Shown here: positions 1 through 9,003 of the stretch, in pieces
Layout of the letters: every line of letters begins with the position of its first letter
Numbering within the stretch: the first letter of the stretch is position 1
Assembly: GCF_002884495.1 (NCBI RefSeq)
Contig: NZ_KZ614145.1
Span: 124,001-188,000 of the forward strand
Direction: 5' to 3'
Length of the DNA stretch: 64,000 bases
Origin: Rummeliibacillus pycnus
Lineage (GTDB): Bacteria > Bacillota > Bacilli > Bacillales_A > Planococcaceae
Notes under the pieces: model-generated
The model's database searches: none
Seen by the model: only the letters and a program-made list of their open reading frames with translations
Told to the model about the DNA's origin: nothing
Program-made: the position numbers and the translations under genes

Positions 1-13
1 GAGATGTAACAAC

Positions 14-1216
14 ATGAAATGGCATGAAATTTTAATTCGTTACGGTGAAATTACAACGAAAGGTCGAAATCGAAAATTATTTATCAATCGCTTAAAAGAA
101 AATTTACGATATACATTTGCCGATATTCCAAATCTGCGCATTCGTTCAGAACGTGACAGAATGTATTTAAGCAGTGAAGTGGATACTGAAATGGAAGAAC
201 TCATTGAACGTTTACCACATATTTTCGGAATTCATTCATTTAGCCCAGTGGCGCAATGTGAACCTACATTGGAAGTGATGAAAGATTTAGCAGTTGAAAT
301 TGTAAAAGGAATGGACTATAAAGGAAAAACATTTAAAGTAAATGTAAAAAGATCTTTTAAAAAATTTCCTATGGAAACATACGAACTTCAACAAACTATC
401 GGTAGCTATGTGTTAGGATCGCTCCCAGGCATGACAGTTCAAATGAAAAATCCTGATATTGAATTACGTGTGGAAGTACGTGAAAAAGCTGTTTATATGA
501 TGGTTGACGTTATTCACGGTGCAGGTGGTTTACCTATTGGTTCAAATGGTAAGGCATTATTACTTCTATCTGGTGGTATTGATAGTCCAGTTGCAGCTTA
601 TTATATGATGAAACGTGGCGTAAGAGTAGAAGCAATTCACTTCTTTAGTCCACCATTTACAAGCGATCAATCTCTAGGTAAAGTAAAAGAACTTTGTGAA
701 AAAATAAGCCGCTTCGGTGGGAATATTCGCTTACATGTTATACCTTTTACAGAAATTCAACAAAAAATTCAAAGTAGTGTTCCGGAAAATGTAACAATGA
801 CTTCAACTCGTCGTATGATGATGAAAGTTGCAGATATAGTTCGTAAAGAAATTGATGCAAAGGCAATTGTTACTGGTGAAAATTTAGGACAAGTTGCAAG
901 CCAAACTTTAGAAAGTTTAGCCGCTATTAATGATGTAACGACTACACCTATTTTGCGTCCATTGATCACTTTTGATAAATTAGAAATTATCGAAGTTGCT
1001 CAAAAAATCGGTACTTATGATATTTCAATTCGACCTTTTGAAGATTGCTGTACAGTTTTTACACCAGCCAATCCAAAAACAAAACCTCGTGTAGAAAAAA
1101 TGAATTATTACGAAAGCTTCACTGATTTTGATGAAATGATTGAAAGAGCTGTGAAAAACCGTGAAATTCATTCATTCCCTAAAAAGAAAACAGATGAATT
1201 TCTAGATTTACTCTAA
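14..1216 (+). CDS. thiI: tRNA 4-thiouridine synthetase ThiI
   Basis: Cytoplasmic enzyme that adenylates U8 of tRNA and transfers sulfur to make 4-thiouridine; the family also supplies sulfur for thiamine thiazole. The 400-residue protein has the N-terminal ferredoxin-like and THUMP region (about 1-165) and a PP-loop ATP pyrophosphatase motif LLLLSGGIDSP near residue 184. There is no C-terminal rhodanese domain, as is usual for Bacillus ThiI. A GAG ATG TAA ends at base 9, probably the 3' end of an upstream gene; in B. subtilis that neighbour is the cysteine desulfurase nifZ, the sulfur donor. That assignment is inference because only two codons are visible. Confidence 0.96.
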   Translation: MKWHEILIRYGEITTKGRNRKLFINRLKENLRYTFADIPNLRIRSERDRMYLSSEVDTEMEELIERLPHIFGIHSFSPVAQCEPTLEVMKDLAVEIVKGMDYKGKTFKVNVKRSFKKFPMETYELQQTIGSYVLGSLPGMTVQMKNPDIELRVEVREKAVYMMVDVIHGAGGLPIGSNGKALLLLSGGIDSPVAAYYMMKRGVRVEAIHFFSPPFTSDQSLGKVKELCEKISRFGGNIRLHVIPFTEIQQKIQSSVPENVTMTSTRRMMMKVADIVRKEIDAKAIVTGENLGQVASQTLESLAAINDVTTTPILRPLITFDKLEIIEVAQKIGTYDISIRPFEDCCTVFTPANPKTKPRVEKMNYYESFTDFDEMIERAVKNREIHSFPKKKTDEFLDLL

Positions 1217-1245
1217 TAGAAGAATAAATTTCCTGTAAATATTGT

Positions 1246-1275
1246 TGTATGTTTTTTTTCCTCCAGCACATTCTA
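1246..1275 (+). promoter_or_regulatory. SigG-type promoter of first SASP gene
   Basis: TGTATG (1246-1251), a 17-bp spacer and CATTCTA (1269-1275) match the forespore SigG pattern. The same pair with the same spacing precedes the second SASP gene. The predicted start, about 1282, lies almost on the ribosome binding site, so the leader would be very short. Confidence 0.65.
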
Positions 1276-1297
1276 TATGCACAAGGAGGTGATTCAC

Positions 1298-1507
1298 ATG
1301 GCAAACAACAACTCAGGAAGTTCAAATCAATTAGAAGTACGAGGTGCTCGTCAAGCAATTGACCAAATGAAGTACGAAATCGCACAAGAATTTGGTGTAC
1401 AGCTAGGCGCAGATGCATCAGCGCGTGCTAACGGATCCGTTGGCGGAGAAATCACTAAGCGCTTAGTTGCAATGGCTGAACAACAGCTGAATGGTTATTC
1501 AAAATAA
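1298..1507 (+). CDS. Alpha/beta-type small acid-soluble spore protein (SASP), copy 1
   Basis: 69-residue spore DNA-binding protein. Proteins of this family saturate forespore DNA and protect it from UV, heat and peroxide, then are cleaved by the Gpr protease at germination. The family hallmarks are visible: a conserved N-terminal helix with [10 protein letters not shown], which includes the Gpr cleavage region, and the C-terminal [16 protein letters not shown] block. I chose the ATG at 1298 because AAGGAGGTGA lies 6 nt upstream; a longer reading would begin inside the promoter. It is a near-duplicate of the gene at 1719. Confidence 0.95.
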   Translation: MANNNSGSSNQLEVRGARQAIDQMKYEIAQEFGVQLGADASARANGSVGGEITKRLVAMAEQQLNGYSK

Positions 1508-1546
1508 AAAGTCTTGAGTATTTAGTATACTCATAAGTAGTAAAAA

Positions 1547-1585
1547 AAACCGAGGAAAAATTCAATTGAATTTTTCCTCGGTTTT
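1547..1585 (+). terminator. Rho-independent terminator after SASP copy 1
   Basis: A long perfect hairpin whose left arm begins AAACCGAGG and whose right arm ends CCTCGGTTT, with an AATT centre, is followed by a short T-run. Confidence 0.85.
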
Positions 1586-1665
1586 CATTTCCTTTAAAAC
1601 ACCTTTTTAAGATTTTTTTGGTTAACAACTATTCATCTCCATAAATTAATTATTTTAAACTTGTG

Positions 1666-1695
1666 TGTATGATTTTTTCTCTCCGGTACATTCTA
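1666..1695 (+). promoter_or_regulatory. SigG-type promoter of second SASP gene
   Basis: TGTATG (1666-1671), 17 bp, then CATTCTA (1689-1695). This matches the first SASP promoter in both elements, the spacing and much of the spacer. Confidence 0.65.
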
Positions 1696-1718
1696 TATGT
1701 ACAAAGGAGGTGATTGAC

Positions 1719-1934
1719 ATGGCAAACAACAATTCAGGTAGTTCAAACCAACTTGAAGTACGAGGCGCAAGACAAGCAGTAGACCAAATGAAATACGAAA
1801 TCGCACAAGAATTTGGTGTAAGTCTTGGCGCAGATGCATCAGCGCGTGCTAACGGATCCGTTGGCGGAGAAATCACTAAGCGTTTAGTTGCAATGGCCCA
1901 ACAACAAATGAGCGGGTATCAAAATGGAAAATAA
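1719..1934 (+). CDS. Alpha/beta-type small acid-soluble spore protein (SASP), copy 2
   Basis: 71-residue spore DNA-protecting protein, nearly identical to copy 1 apart from a few substitutions and a two-residue longer C-terminus. It has its own promoter, an AAAGGAGGTGA ribosome binding site just before ATG 1719, and its own terminator, so the pair is two complete transcription units rather than one operon. In B. subtilis a single sspA sits at this place after thiI; here the locus has been tandemly duplicated. Confidence 0.95.
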   Translation: MANNNSGSSNQLEVRGARQAVDQMKYEIAQEFGVSLGADASARANGSVGGEITKRLVAMAQQQMSGYQNGK

Positions 1935-1965
1935 CTAAATATATAAGAAGCTAAACGCTTTAGAG

Positions 1966-2004
1966 CCGGAGGAGAATAACATTCTTCTCCGGTTTCTTGT
2001 TTTC
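1966..2004 (+). terminator. Rho-independent terminator after SASP copy 2
   Basis: The hairpin CCGGAGGAGAAT-AAC-ATTCTTCTCCGG (one G-U pair) is followed by TTTCTTGTTTT. Confidence 0.8.
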
Positions 2005-2275
2005 TGAGCAAAGAGCATTACTAATACCTTTGGTCGCTGAAAAATGTGTAACACAAAATTTTTAAGCTTATCTGCTTTTAGCTCCGCTGTCTATGAACGA
2101 ACTGCCTTCTCGTATATAAAAGTATTGTATACTGCATCACGTGCAGGGTTCGTCTCAGAAAAATCTTTTTGCTTAAACAAAAGAAGAAGTGTTAGTGGAA
2201 TCTGGTATTAAATAACTTAAATAGTAGAAAACTCAGTTTTAGTACCAACTACTAATATTTGATATTGGTATTTAA

Positions 2276-2304
2276 TTGTAATCTTTCATCACATCCGATA
2301 TAAT
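2276..2304 (+). promoter_or_regulatory. SigA-type promoter of acyl-CoA synthetase gene
   Basis: TTGTAA (2276-2281), 17-bp spacer, TATAAT (2299-2304). It lies about 40 nt before the start codon. Between the SASP terminator and this promoter (2005-2275) I see no gene. Confidence 0.6.
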
Positions 2305-2344
2305 TAATTTGCTATTCCAATTCGTTATTCAAGGGGGATTATTT

Positions 2345-3925
2345 ATGAAACGAGAGGATTTAATTGCACCTGAAAATTACAATTTAGTAGAAGAAATTGA
2401 AAGATTTGCAGAAAATCCAGAAAAACTAGCTATTCTTTTTGAAAATGATCTTGGCAGCAAAGAGACTATAACATATGATGGTTTAATAAGAAGAGCTAAT
2501 CAAGTAGCAAATGTATTTGTAAATCATGGTTTACAAAAAGGGGATGTGGTACTAATAATGGTGCCACGATTAATCGATGCCTATATTACATATGTAGCGG
2601 CATTAAAAGCAGGTTTAGTTGTAATTCCAAGTTCTGAAATGTTAAGAGCAAAGGAAATTGACTATCGAATAGTGCATAGTAATGCTAAAGCAGTTATTGC
2701 ATACGAACCATTTATTGACCAATTTGATCAAGTGCAGCATCTAAAGAATATCCAACAATACGTGATTGGCCAAGCACATGAGCCTTGGATTCCAATGATT
2801 CAAGAGGCTGAAAAAGAGTCAGAAAAGTTTGAAAACGTGAAAACCAAAAGAGAAGATATGGCGTTTTTATCTTATACAAGTGGTACGACAGGTAATCCAA
2901 AAGGCGTTGTTCATACACACGGTTGGGCATATGCTCATTTAAAAACGGCAGCAGCCCATTGGTTAGGAATTAACGAAGGCGATGTTGTTTGGGCTACTGC
3001 GAGTCCAGGGTGGCAAAAATGGATTTGGAGTCCATTCTTATCGGTATTAGGTAGCGGGGCAACTGGATTTGTCTATAACGGAAGATTCAATGCAGATAAG
3101 TATTTATCATTGCTTGAACAATACAAAATCCAAGTACTTTGTTGTACACCAACTGAATACCGCGTAATGGCAAAAGTTGACCATTTAGCAAATTATGATT
3201 TATCAGCTTTGCATAGTGCAGTATCAGCTGGTGAACCTTTAAACCAAGAAGTTATTAACATTTTTAAACGAGTATTTGATCTTCATGTTAGAGATGGTTA
3301 TGGCCAAACAGAAAATACGCTACTTATTGGTAATTTAAAAGATGTTCCTACAAAACAAGGTGCAATGGGAAAACCTACGCCGGGTAATGTTGTAGAGGTA
3401 ATTGATGAAGATGGGCAACCATGTCCAGTAGGTGTAGTTGGAGATATTGCCGTACACCGTTCAACACCAGCGTTATTTAAAGAGTATCTTAATGATCCTG
3501 AGCGTACTGCGAGACAATTCCGTGGAGATTATTATGTAACGGGAGATCGTGCAAGAAAAGACGAAGACGGTTACTTCTTCTTTGAAGGACGTAGTGATGA
3601 TATAATTATTAGTTCGGGATATACAATTGGGCCATTTGAAGTGGAAGATGCCCTTGTAAAACATCCAGAAGTTCAAGAATGTGCGGTGATCGCAAGTCCA
3701 CATGAAGTTAGAGGTAGTATTGTAAAAGCATTCATCGTATTAAAAAATCCATCAAAGGCATCTGATGAGTTAGTAAAGGAATTACAAGAGCATACTAAGA
3801 ATCTAACGGCACCTTATAAATATCCACGTGCAATTGAATTTGTGGAAGAATTACCAAAAACAACATCTGGTAAAATCCGAAGAATTGAATTACGTGAACA
3901 AGAAAAAAATAAACAACATATTTAA
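2345..3925 (+). CDS. mbcS: Acyl-CoA synthetase (MbcS/YtcI-like, ANL superfamily)
   Basis: AMP-forming ligase that activates a carboxylic acid to its acyl-CoA through an acyl-adenylate. The 526-residue protein has the P-loop motif YTSGTTGNPKGVVHTHG near residue 175, a YGQTE motif, the hinge region TGDRARKDEDGY and the C-terminal lysine motif TTSGKIRRIEL. The start at 2345 follows AAGGGGGA. The position beside thiI and sspA matches B. subtilis ytcI (mbcS), described for branched or medium-chain acids. The substrate here is inferred from that synteny. It is a single gene ending in its own terminator. Confidence 0.88.
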   Translation: MKREDLIAPENYNLVEEIERFAENPEKLAILFENDLGSKETITYDGLIRRANQVANVFVNHGLQKGDVVLIMVPRLIDAYITYVAALKAGLVVIPSSEMLRAKEIDYRIVHSNAKAVIAYEPFIDQFDQVQHLKNIQQYVIGQAHEPWIPMIQEAEKESEKFENVKTKREDMAFLSYTSGTTGNPKGVVHTHGWAYAHLKTAAAHWLGINEGDVVWATASPGWQKWIWSPFLSVLGSGATGFVYNGRFNADKYLSLLEQYKIQVLCCTPTEYRVMAKVDHLANYDLSALHSAVSAGEPLNQEVINIFKRVFDLHVRDGYGQTENTLLIGNLKDVPTKQGAMGKPTPGNVVEVIDEDGQPCPVGVVGDIAVHRSTPALFKEYLNDPERTARQFRGDYYVTGDRARKDEDGYFFFEGRSDDIIISSGYTIGPFEVEDALVKHPEVQECAVIASPHEVRGSIVKAFIVLKNPSKASDELVKELQEHTKNLTAPYKYPRAIEFVEELPKTTSGKIRRIELREQEKNKQHI

Positions 3926-3932
3926 AAAAGTT

Positions 3933-3965
3933 AAGAACCACCAGCTGATGGTGGTTCTTTTTTTA
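3933..3965 (+). terminator. Rho-independent terminator after mbcS
   Basis: AAGAACCACC / GGTGGTTCTT stem with a 7-nt loop, followed by a run of T. Confidence 0.9.
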
Positions 3966-4044
3966 GTTTAGTGACATTTACTTTCTTATGTTAAAAAATT
4001 ATAATGATTAAATCGGTTATTAAAGTAAATGAGGTGAATATACT

Positions 4045-4956
4045 TTGCATAATGAAAAAAAGGGCATTTTAGCATCTATAGGAGCATATTTGTTATGGGG
4101 ACTCTTTCCACTCTATTGGAAAGTGATTCAACACGTATCGAGTGAAGAAATATTGGCTAGTCGGGTAATTTGGTCATTTGTTTTAACGTTAATCTTTGTA
4201 TTACTTTTAAAACAAGGTAAAACATTGATAGTAGATTTTAAAGAATTATGGCGTCATCAAAAAGCCTTTTGGTCATTATTTTTTGCAGCTTATTTAGTTT
4301 CGTTAAATTGGTTTATCTACATATGGGCAGTGAATCATGATCATATAGTCCAAACAAGTTTAGGGTATTATATGAACCCAATTATATCTATACTATTAGG
4401 AATTATTTTCTTGAAAGAAAAATTATCTAAATCACAAATTGTAGCATTTTTACTTGCTGCAATTGGTGTTGCAATTCTATGTGTATCTTATGGAGAGATT
4501 CCATGGGTTGCAATTGGTTTAGCATTAAGTTTTGGGATTTATGGATTATTAAAAAAACAAATCGTATTAGATGCAACCAGAGGATTGGTAATTGAAACGA
4601 TGTTTATTTTACCGGTCGCTTTAATTTATAATATGTATCTTTATTTCCAGGGAAATATGTCGTTTCTCCATGTCGATATGACGACTAATTTGTTTTTAAT
4701 TGGAACAGGTATCGTAACAGCAATTCCACTTATTTTATTTGCTACTGGTGCTCAAAATATTCCATTGTATTTGGTTGGCTTTATCCAATATATTTCTCCA
4801 ACAATGACACTTATTTTAGGGGTTATTGTTTATCATGAATCTTTCGGTGGAACAGAGTTCGTTTCGTTTTCGTTCATTTGGTTGGCTTTAGTAATTTTCT
4901 CCATATCAACTATTGCTGGAGTAAGAAAGTCACATCGAATTCATCAAAAAGCATGA
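4045..4956 (+). CDS. rarD: RarD-type permease (EamA drug/metabolite transporter superfamily)
   Basis: 303-residue integral membrane protein with about ten hydrophobic segments arranged as two EamA repeats. The N-terminus (GILASIGAYLLWGLFPLYWK) is characteristic of RarD. The family is named after a chloramphenicol-sensitivity locus, but its substrate is not settled. Translation begins at TTG 4045, supported by GAGGTGA 8 nt upstream. It lies between mbcS and sppA and appears to have its own transcript. Confidence 0.85.
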   Translation: MHNEKKGILASIGAYLLWGLFPLYWKVIQHVSSEEILASRVIWSFVLTLIFVLLLKQGKTLIVDFKELWRHQKAFWSLFFAAYLVSLNWFIYIWAVNHDHIVQTSLGYYMNPIISILLGIIFLKEKLSKSQIVAFLLAAIGVAILCVSYGEIPWVAIGLALSFGIYGLLKKQIVLDATRGLVIETMFILPVALIYNMYLYFQGNMSFLHVDMTTNLFLIGTGIVTAIPLILFATGAQNIPLYLVGFIQYISPTMTLILGVIVYHESFGGTEFVSFSFIWLALVIFSISTIAGVRKSHRIHQKA

Positions 4957-5011
4957 AACATTTGGAGTTTTCAATCGTATAAGTAGTAGAAGGATAAAAG
5001 GAGGAAAAGTA

Positions 5012-6022
5012 ATGACAGCAAAAAGATGGGTTGCACTAGGAATTGCAGCCTTATTATTTGTCGTATCTACCATCGCAAGTATTGCATGGTCATTTGCAAA
5101 ATTGGATTTTAAGAAGAGTTTTGACTCTGCGATTAATATGAGCAGTACATATGATAAAAATGTGATAAAAACTGGGAATCCTGCAAAGAAAATTGCGATA
5201 TTAACAGTTAATGGAACAATACAAGACACAGGTGATTCTAATTCTTTATTTAGTTCTGAAACATATAATCACCAATTCTTTATCAAACAATTAGATGATA
5301 TTTTAGATGATCACCAAGTAAAAGGTGTACTTTTAAAAGTAAACTCACCTGGTGGTGGTACAAACGAATCAAAACAAATCTATGAGAAAATCAAACAAAT
5401 ACAAAAAGAAAGAAATATCCCGGTTTATGTTTCAATGGGATCAATGGCTGCTTCAGGTGGTTATTATATTTCTGCACCAGCTGATAAAATCTTTGCGGAT
5501 GAAGAAACAATCACTGGATCAATTGGTGTTATTATGCAAGGGATGGATTATAGTAAGTTAGCAAAAAAATATGGAATTGAATTTAACACCATTAAAACGG
5601 GTCCATATAAAGACATTATGAGTGGCGCGAGAAGTATGACAGATGCAGATCGGAAACTTTTGCAAGGGATGGTGAATGACTCATATAATCGCTTTGTAAA
5701 AGTAGTAGCAGATGGACGTGGTATGTCTATCAAAGAAGTGAAGGCTATTGCTGATGGTCGTATTATGAATGGTTCTCAAGCAGTGAAGGCTGGATTAGTA
5801 GATAAGTTGGGATATAGTGAAGATGCACTTGCTGCACTTAAAAAGGAGAATAATCTTGAAGATGCAGAAGTTTATGAATACACATCTTCTCAAGATTGGA
5901 CATCACTATTTTCTTCAAAAATAAATACATTATTAGGTGGATCAGCTGAAAAAGAAGCTATTACTAAATTATTATCAAAAAATAGTGCACCTCGAATGAT
6001 GTATTTATACGGTGAAGAATAA
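5012..6022 (+). CDS. sppA: Signal peptide peptidase SppA
   Basis: Membrane-anchored serine protease that degrades cleaved signal peptides and membrane fragments. The 336 residues match the single-domain Bacillus form (335 in B. subtilis). One N-terminal transmembrane helix (about 7-26) precedes the ClpP-like fold. The catalytic serine lies in SMAASGGYYIS near residue 147 and the general-base lysine in KTGPYKDIMSG near 199. It is the first gene of a pair with the RDD protein, whose start lies 13 nt after its stop. Confidence 0.95.
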   Translation: MTAKRWVALGIAALLFVVSTIASIAWSFAKLDFKKSFDSAINMSSTYDKNVIKTGNPAKKIAILTVNGTIQDTGDSNSLFSSETYNHQFFIKQLDDILDDHQVKGVLLKVNSPGGGTNESKQIYEKIKQIQKERNIPVYVSMGSMAASGGYYISAPADKIFADEETITGSIGVIMQGMDYSKLAKKYGIEFNTIKTGPYKDIMSGARSMTDADRKLLQGMVNDSYNRFVKVVADGRGMSIKEVKAIADGRIMNGSQAVKAGLVDKLGYSEDALAALKKENNLEDAEVYEYTSSQDWTSLFSSKINTLLGGSAEKEAITKLLSKNSAPRMMYLYGEE

Positions 6023-6035
6023 GGGGGATGGGACT

Positions 6036-6659
6036 ATGTCAGAAGCAATTGATGTCAGAACACTAAGCCCAGAGCCAGTGCAAGTAGAGAAAGTTATAGA
6101 GTATCACTTGAAATCTGCAGGATTTTGGACTAGATTTTGGGCCTATATCATTGACTTGATCGTTATTTCATCCCTAACTGCTATCACAGTAAAGCCATTA
6201 TTTTACTTTACTGGTTGGGAAGAATTTCAAATCATGTATATCACACCTTATACATTTGCCACAGGTCTCATTTTTTATGGTTATTTTGTTATTATGACGA
6301 AAATTTGGGGTCAAACTATAGGGAAAATGGTACTTGGGATCCGAGTTATTTCGGAGAATGGGCAACCATTAACGTGGGGAACTGTGCTTTTCCGTGAATG
6401 CATTGGACGATTTATCTCAGTTACGATTAAACTTTTGTATATTATTGTAGCTTTTACACCGAATCATAAAGCAATTCATGATTTTATTGCAGATACAAAA
6501 GTTGTTTATGAGAGAAACTATGAAAAAACAGAAAAAGTCATGGCTGTTGAAAAAAATGAAAGCCAAAATTCACAAAAAAGCTTTGAAAATAAGTATGCGA
6601 CAAAAGGCCCTAATGATGATGAGCCTTCACAGTTGCAAGAGCCAGAAAGATTCGAGTAA
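6036..6659 (+). CDS. yteJ: RDD family membrane protein (YteJ-like)
   Basis: 207-residue protein with an RDD domain: the signature [14 protein letters not shown] near residue 29, then about three hydrophobic helices. The C-terminal tail (from about 155) is acidic, soluble and low in complexity. ATG 6036 is chosen because AAGGGGGAT precedes it; an upstream in-frame GTG lies inside sppA. B. subtilis has yteJ in the same position after sppA. RDD proteins have been linked to Na+/H+ exchange in some bacteria, but no specific role can be read here. Confidence 0.85.
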   Translation: MSEAIDVRTLSPEPVQVEKVIEYHLKSAGFWTRFWAYIIDLIVISSLTAITVKPLFYFTGWEEFQIMYITPYTFATGLIFYGYFVIMTKIWGQTIGKMVLGIRVISENGQPLTWGTVLFRECIGRFISVTIKLLYIIVAFTPNHKAIHDFIADTKVVYERNYEKTEKVMAVEKNESQNSQKSFENKYATKGPNDDEPSQLQEPERFE

Positions 6660-6682
6660 TATTATATCGAGGAGGCGTTGAA

Positions 6683-7189
6683 ATGGTACAAGTAACATTT
6701 AAAAACAACCCAGTAACATTAGTAGGACCAGAAATTAAAATAGGTGACAAAGCACCAGAGTTTACAGTTTTGTCAACTAGTCTAGAAGAAAAACACTTAT
6801 CAGACTTTGCAGGTAAAACTGTCTTAATCAGTGTAGTTCCTTCACTAGATACAGGTGTATGTGATGCACAAACTCGTCGCTTTAACGAAGAAGCAACAGG
6901 ATTGGGTGAAGATGTAGTTATTTTAACTATCTCTTGTGACCTTCCATTTGCTCAAAAACGTTGGTGCGGGGCAAACGGCATCGAAAATATTTATACTTTA
7001 TCAGATCATCGCGATTTATCATTTGGTGATGCATATGGTGTACATATGCAAGAATTACGTTTATTAGCACGTTCAATCTTTGTTGTTGATCAAGAAGGCA
7101 AAATTGCTTACGTAGAATATGTATCTGAAGGTACAAATCATCCTGATTACAATAGTGCATTAGAAGCTGTTAAAACACTTGCAAAATAA
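6683..7189 (+). CDS. tpx: Thiol peroxidase Tpx
   Basis: Atypical 2-Cys peroxiredoxin reducing hydrogen peroxide and organic hydroperoxides with thioredoxin. The 168 residues match the family. The peroxidatic cysteine is in [14 protein letters not shown] and the resolving cysteine in [13 protein letters not shown], both in the expected places. GAGGAGG precedes ATG 6683. A strong hairpin just after the stop probably ends this transcript before ytxK. Confidence 0.96.
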   Translation: MVQVTFKNNPVTLVGPEIKIGDKAPEFTVLSTSLEEKHLSDFAGKTVLISVVPSLDTGVCDAQTRRFNEEATGLGEDVVILTISCDLPFAQKRWCGANGIENIYTLSDHRDLSFGDAYGVHMQELRLLARSIFVVDQEGKIAYVEYVSEGTNHPDYNSALEAVKTLAK

Positions 7190-7214
7190 TTTCGATTAAT
7201 GCCAATAGACAATG

Positions 7215-7252
7215 GGAAACCCACTCGTATCTGAAGAGTGGGTTTCCGTTTT
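7215..7252 (+). terminator. Terminator-like hairpin between tpx and ytxK
   Basis: An 11-bp perfect stem, GGAAACCCACT / AGTGGGTTTCC, is followed by GTTTTGAAGG. The T-run is short and merges into the ytxK ribosome binding site, so it may act as a partial terminator or an mRNA-processing structure. Confidence 0.6.
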
Positions 7253-7265
7253 GAAGGAGAAAAAA

Positions 7266-8201
7266 ATGGAAAACATTGAAAAGTTATTTTCATTTATAGA
7301 TGAATATGCAGAAAAATTATCAAAAGAGCACGATTTAACTTATTTAGATAGTGTTCTAGAAACATTAAATACATGGTTAGATGGTGAAATCAGTCCCTCA
7401 GGAAGTGAACCTACAAAAGAAGAAATTAGAAAAGCAATTCAACTATGCATTTTAAAAGGTATGCGTCAAAGTGCACAACCAAACCACCAAATGACACCTG
7501 ATTCACTTGGTTTACTACTAGGTTATTTTGTGGAACAATTTTATGAAAAAGAATTTAAAACAAATCATAAAATAACTGTTCTTGACCCAGCAATTGGAAC
7601 AGGAAATCTACTATTAACAGTAATGAACTTGGTAGGAGATAAGATTCAAGGGGTCGGAGTTGAAATTGATGATTTGTTAATTCAACTTGCAGCAGCATCA
7701 GCAGAATTAGAGAAACAGCCGATTGCACTCTATCGACAAGACGCACTAGAAAATCTAATGATTGATCCTGTAGATGCTGCTATTTGTGATTTACCAGTTG
7801 GTTATTATCCAAATGATGAAGTTGCAAAAGAGTATGAAGTAAAGGCACAAGAAGGAATGACTTACGCACATCATCTATTTATAGAACAATCTCTAAAATA
7901 TGTTAAAGACGGCGGTTATCTATTCTTCCTCGTACCTGATCATCTTTTTGAATCAGAACAATCCGCATTACTTAACAAATTGATTACACAAAAAGCTTGG
8001 ATTCAAGCTTTGGTACAATTACCTAGTGAACTATTTTCCAGTAAAGCTCATGCAAAAAGCTTATTGATTATACAAAAGAAAAGTGAAACAGAAAAACCTG
8101 TAAAAGAGGTACTTCTTGCAAAAGTTCCAAATATGAAAAACATGAAAGCACTAGAATTATTCTTTGCCAAAGTCCAAAAATGGAAAAAAGAACAAAAGTA
8201 A
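7266..8201 (+). CDS. ytxK: Class I SAM-dependent methyltransferase, YtxK family
   Basis: 311-residue protein related to N6-adenine DNA methyltransferases. Motif I is DPAIGTGNLLLTV near residue 109; the usual (N/D)PPY motif IV is replaced by CDLPVGYYP. No restriction partner or specificity domain is nearby, so a DNA-modification role should not be assumed. B. subtilis ytxK also follows tpx but is followed there by ackA, which is absent here. The start at 7266 is supported by AAGGAGA. Confidence 0.85.
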   Translation: MENIEKLFSFIDEYAEKLSKEHDLTYLDSVLETLNTWLDGEISPSGSEPTKEEIRKAIQLCILKGMRQSAQPNHQMTPDSLGLLLGYFVEQFYEKEFKTNHKITVLDPAIGTGNLLLTVMNLVGDKIQGVGVEIDDLLIQLAAASAELEKQPIALYRQDALENLMIDPVDAAICDLPVGYYPNDEVAKEYEVKAQEGMTYAHHLFIEQSLKYVKDGGYLFFLVPDHLFESEQSALLNKLITQKAWIQALVQLPSELFSSKAHAKSLLIIQKKSETEKPVKEVLLAKVPNMKNMKALELFFAKVQKWKKEQK

Positions 8202-8205
8202 TATT

Positions 8206-8473
8206 AAAAGCGGAAAGTGCTCGTTTAGCTTTGTCGGTCAAATGTTCTTCACGCGAAGAGGCGTTCTGTGCCTCAAAGCGGGGAGGTTATTTGCCCCGAA
8301 AAGCTAGCACTTGCAGCTGGATAGAATAAAAGCGAAAAGTGCTTGTTTAGCTTTGTCGGTCAAATGTTCTTCACGCGAAGAGGCGTTCTATGCCTCAAAG
8401 CGGGGAGGTTATTTGCCCCGAAAAGCTAGCACTTGTAGCTGGATAGAATAAAAGCGGAAAGTGCTTGTTTAGC
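8206..8473 (+). repeat. Tandem 122-bp hairpin repeat (family A), 2.2 copies
   Basis: Copy 1 is 8206-8327, copy 2 is 8328-8449 and a partial copy 3 is 8450-8473. The period is exactly 122 bp and copies 1 and 2 differ at only a few bases. Each unit folds as a long imperfect palindrome: AAGTGCT..AGCTTT on the left pairs with AAAGCTAGCACTT on the right, with an inner GAGGC/GCCTC stem. A diverged copy lies at 44304-44424. This fills the gap between ytxK and the uspA terminator. Confidence 0.9.
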
Positions 8474-8495
8474 AAAAGTAGTCTAATAATAAGCA

Positions 8496-8534
8496 AAAAG
8501 CTTACAGAACATTTATGCTCTGTAAGCTTTTGTA
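8496..8534. terminator. Bidirectional terminator between ytxK and uspA
   Basis: AAAAGCTTACAG / CTGTAAGCTTTT stem with a 12-nt loop and A/T-runs on both sides. It can serve both convergent units. Confidence 0.85.
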
Positions 8535-8550
8535 TTTGAAAGGATATGAA

Positions 8551-9003
8551 TTATTCTGTAACAGAATCTGTACGGACAACAAGAACATCACATTTAGCAG
8601 AACGCACAATACTTTCAGAAACACTACCAATTAAGAATCTTTCAACAGCATTAAGACCAGTAGCACCACAGATAATTAAATCTGCTTCAAGTTTCTTAGA
8701 GATATCTCTTGTAATAATTGTTTTAGGTGAACCATATTCAATTAATACATTTACATTTTTTACGCCTGCAGCTTCGGCTTCTTTTTTGTATCCTTCTAAT
8801 AATTCTTCAGCGAACTCTTGAGCACGTTCCTGAATAGAGCGATCATAAGCTTCAATTGCAGCAAATGAACGAGTATCAATAATGTTTACTAAATTAAGAG
8901 TTGATTCATTACGATTTGCTACAGCAATTGCTTTTTTGAACGCATATTCAGCCTCTTTTGAACCATCTACTGCCACAACGATGTGTTTATAAGTTAATGC
9001 CAT
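8551..9003 (-). CDS. Universal stress protein (UspA family)
   Basis: 150-residue cytoplasmic protein with one Usp domain. The N-terminus (KHIVVAVDGSKEAEYAF) and the ATP-binding motif GATGLNAVERFLIGSVSES near the C-terminus are of the ATP-binding type. GGAGGAATCG precedes the ATG. It is divergent from ald across 301 bp. The exact stress it answers to cannot be read from the sequence. Confidence 0.93.
   Translation of the reverse strand: MALTYKHIVVAVDGSKEAEYAFKKAIAVANRNESTLNLVNIIDTRSFAAIEAYDRSIQERAQEFAEELLEGYKKEAEAAGVKNVNVLIEYGSPKTIITRDISKKLEADLIICGATGLNAVERFLIGSVSESIVRSAKCDVLVVRTDSVTE

Noticed and set aside
7266-8201. Restriction-modification methylase
   Set aside because: YtxK-type protein with altered motif IV and no restriction or specificity gene nearby.
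8206-8473. CRISPR array
   Set aside because: The 122-bp units are adjacent without spacers and are themselves palindromic; no cas genes are present.
8546-8821. 91-residue plus-strand open frame opposite uspA
   Set aside because: Antisense shadow of a clearly recognised Usp protein with its own ribosome binding site.
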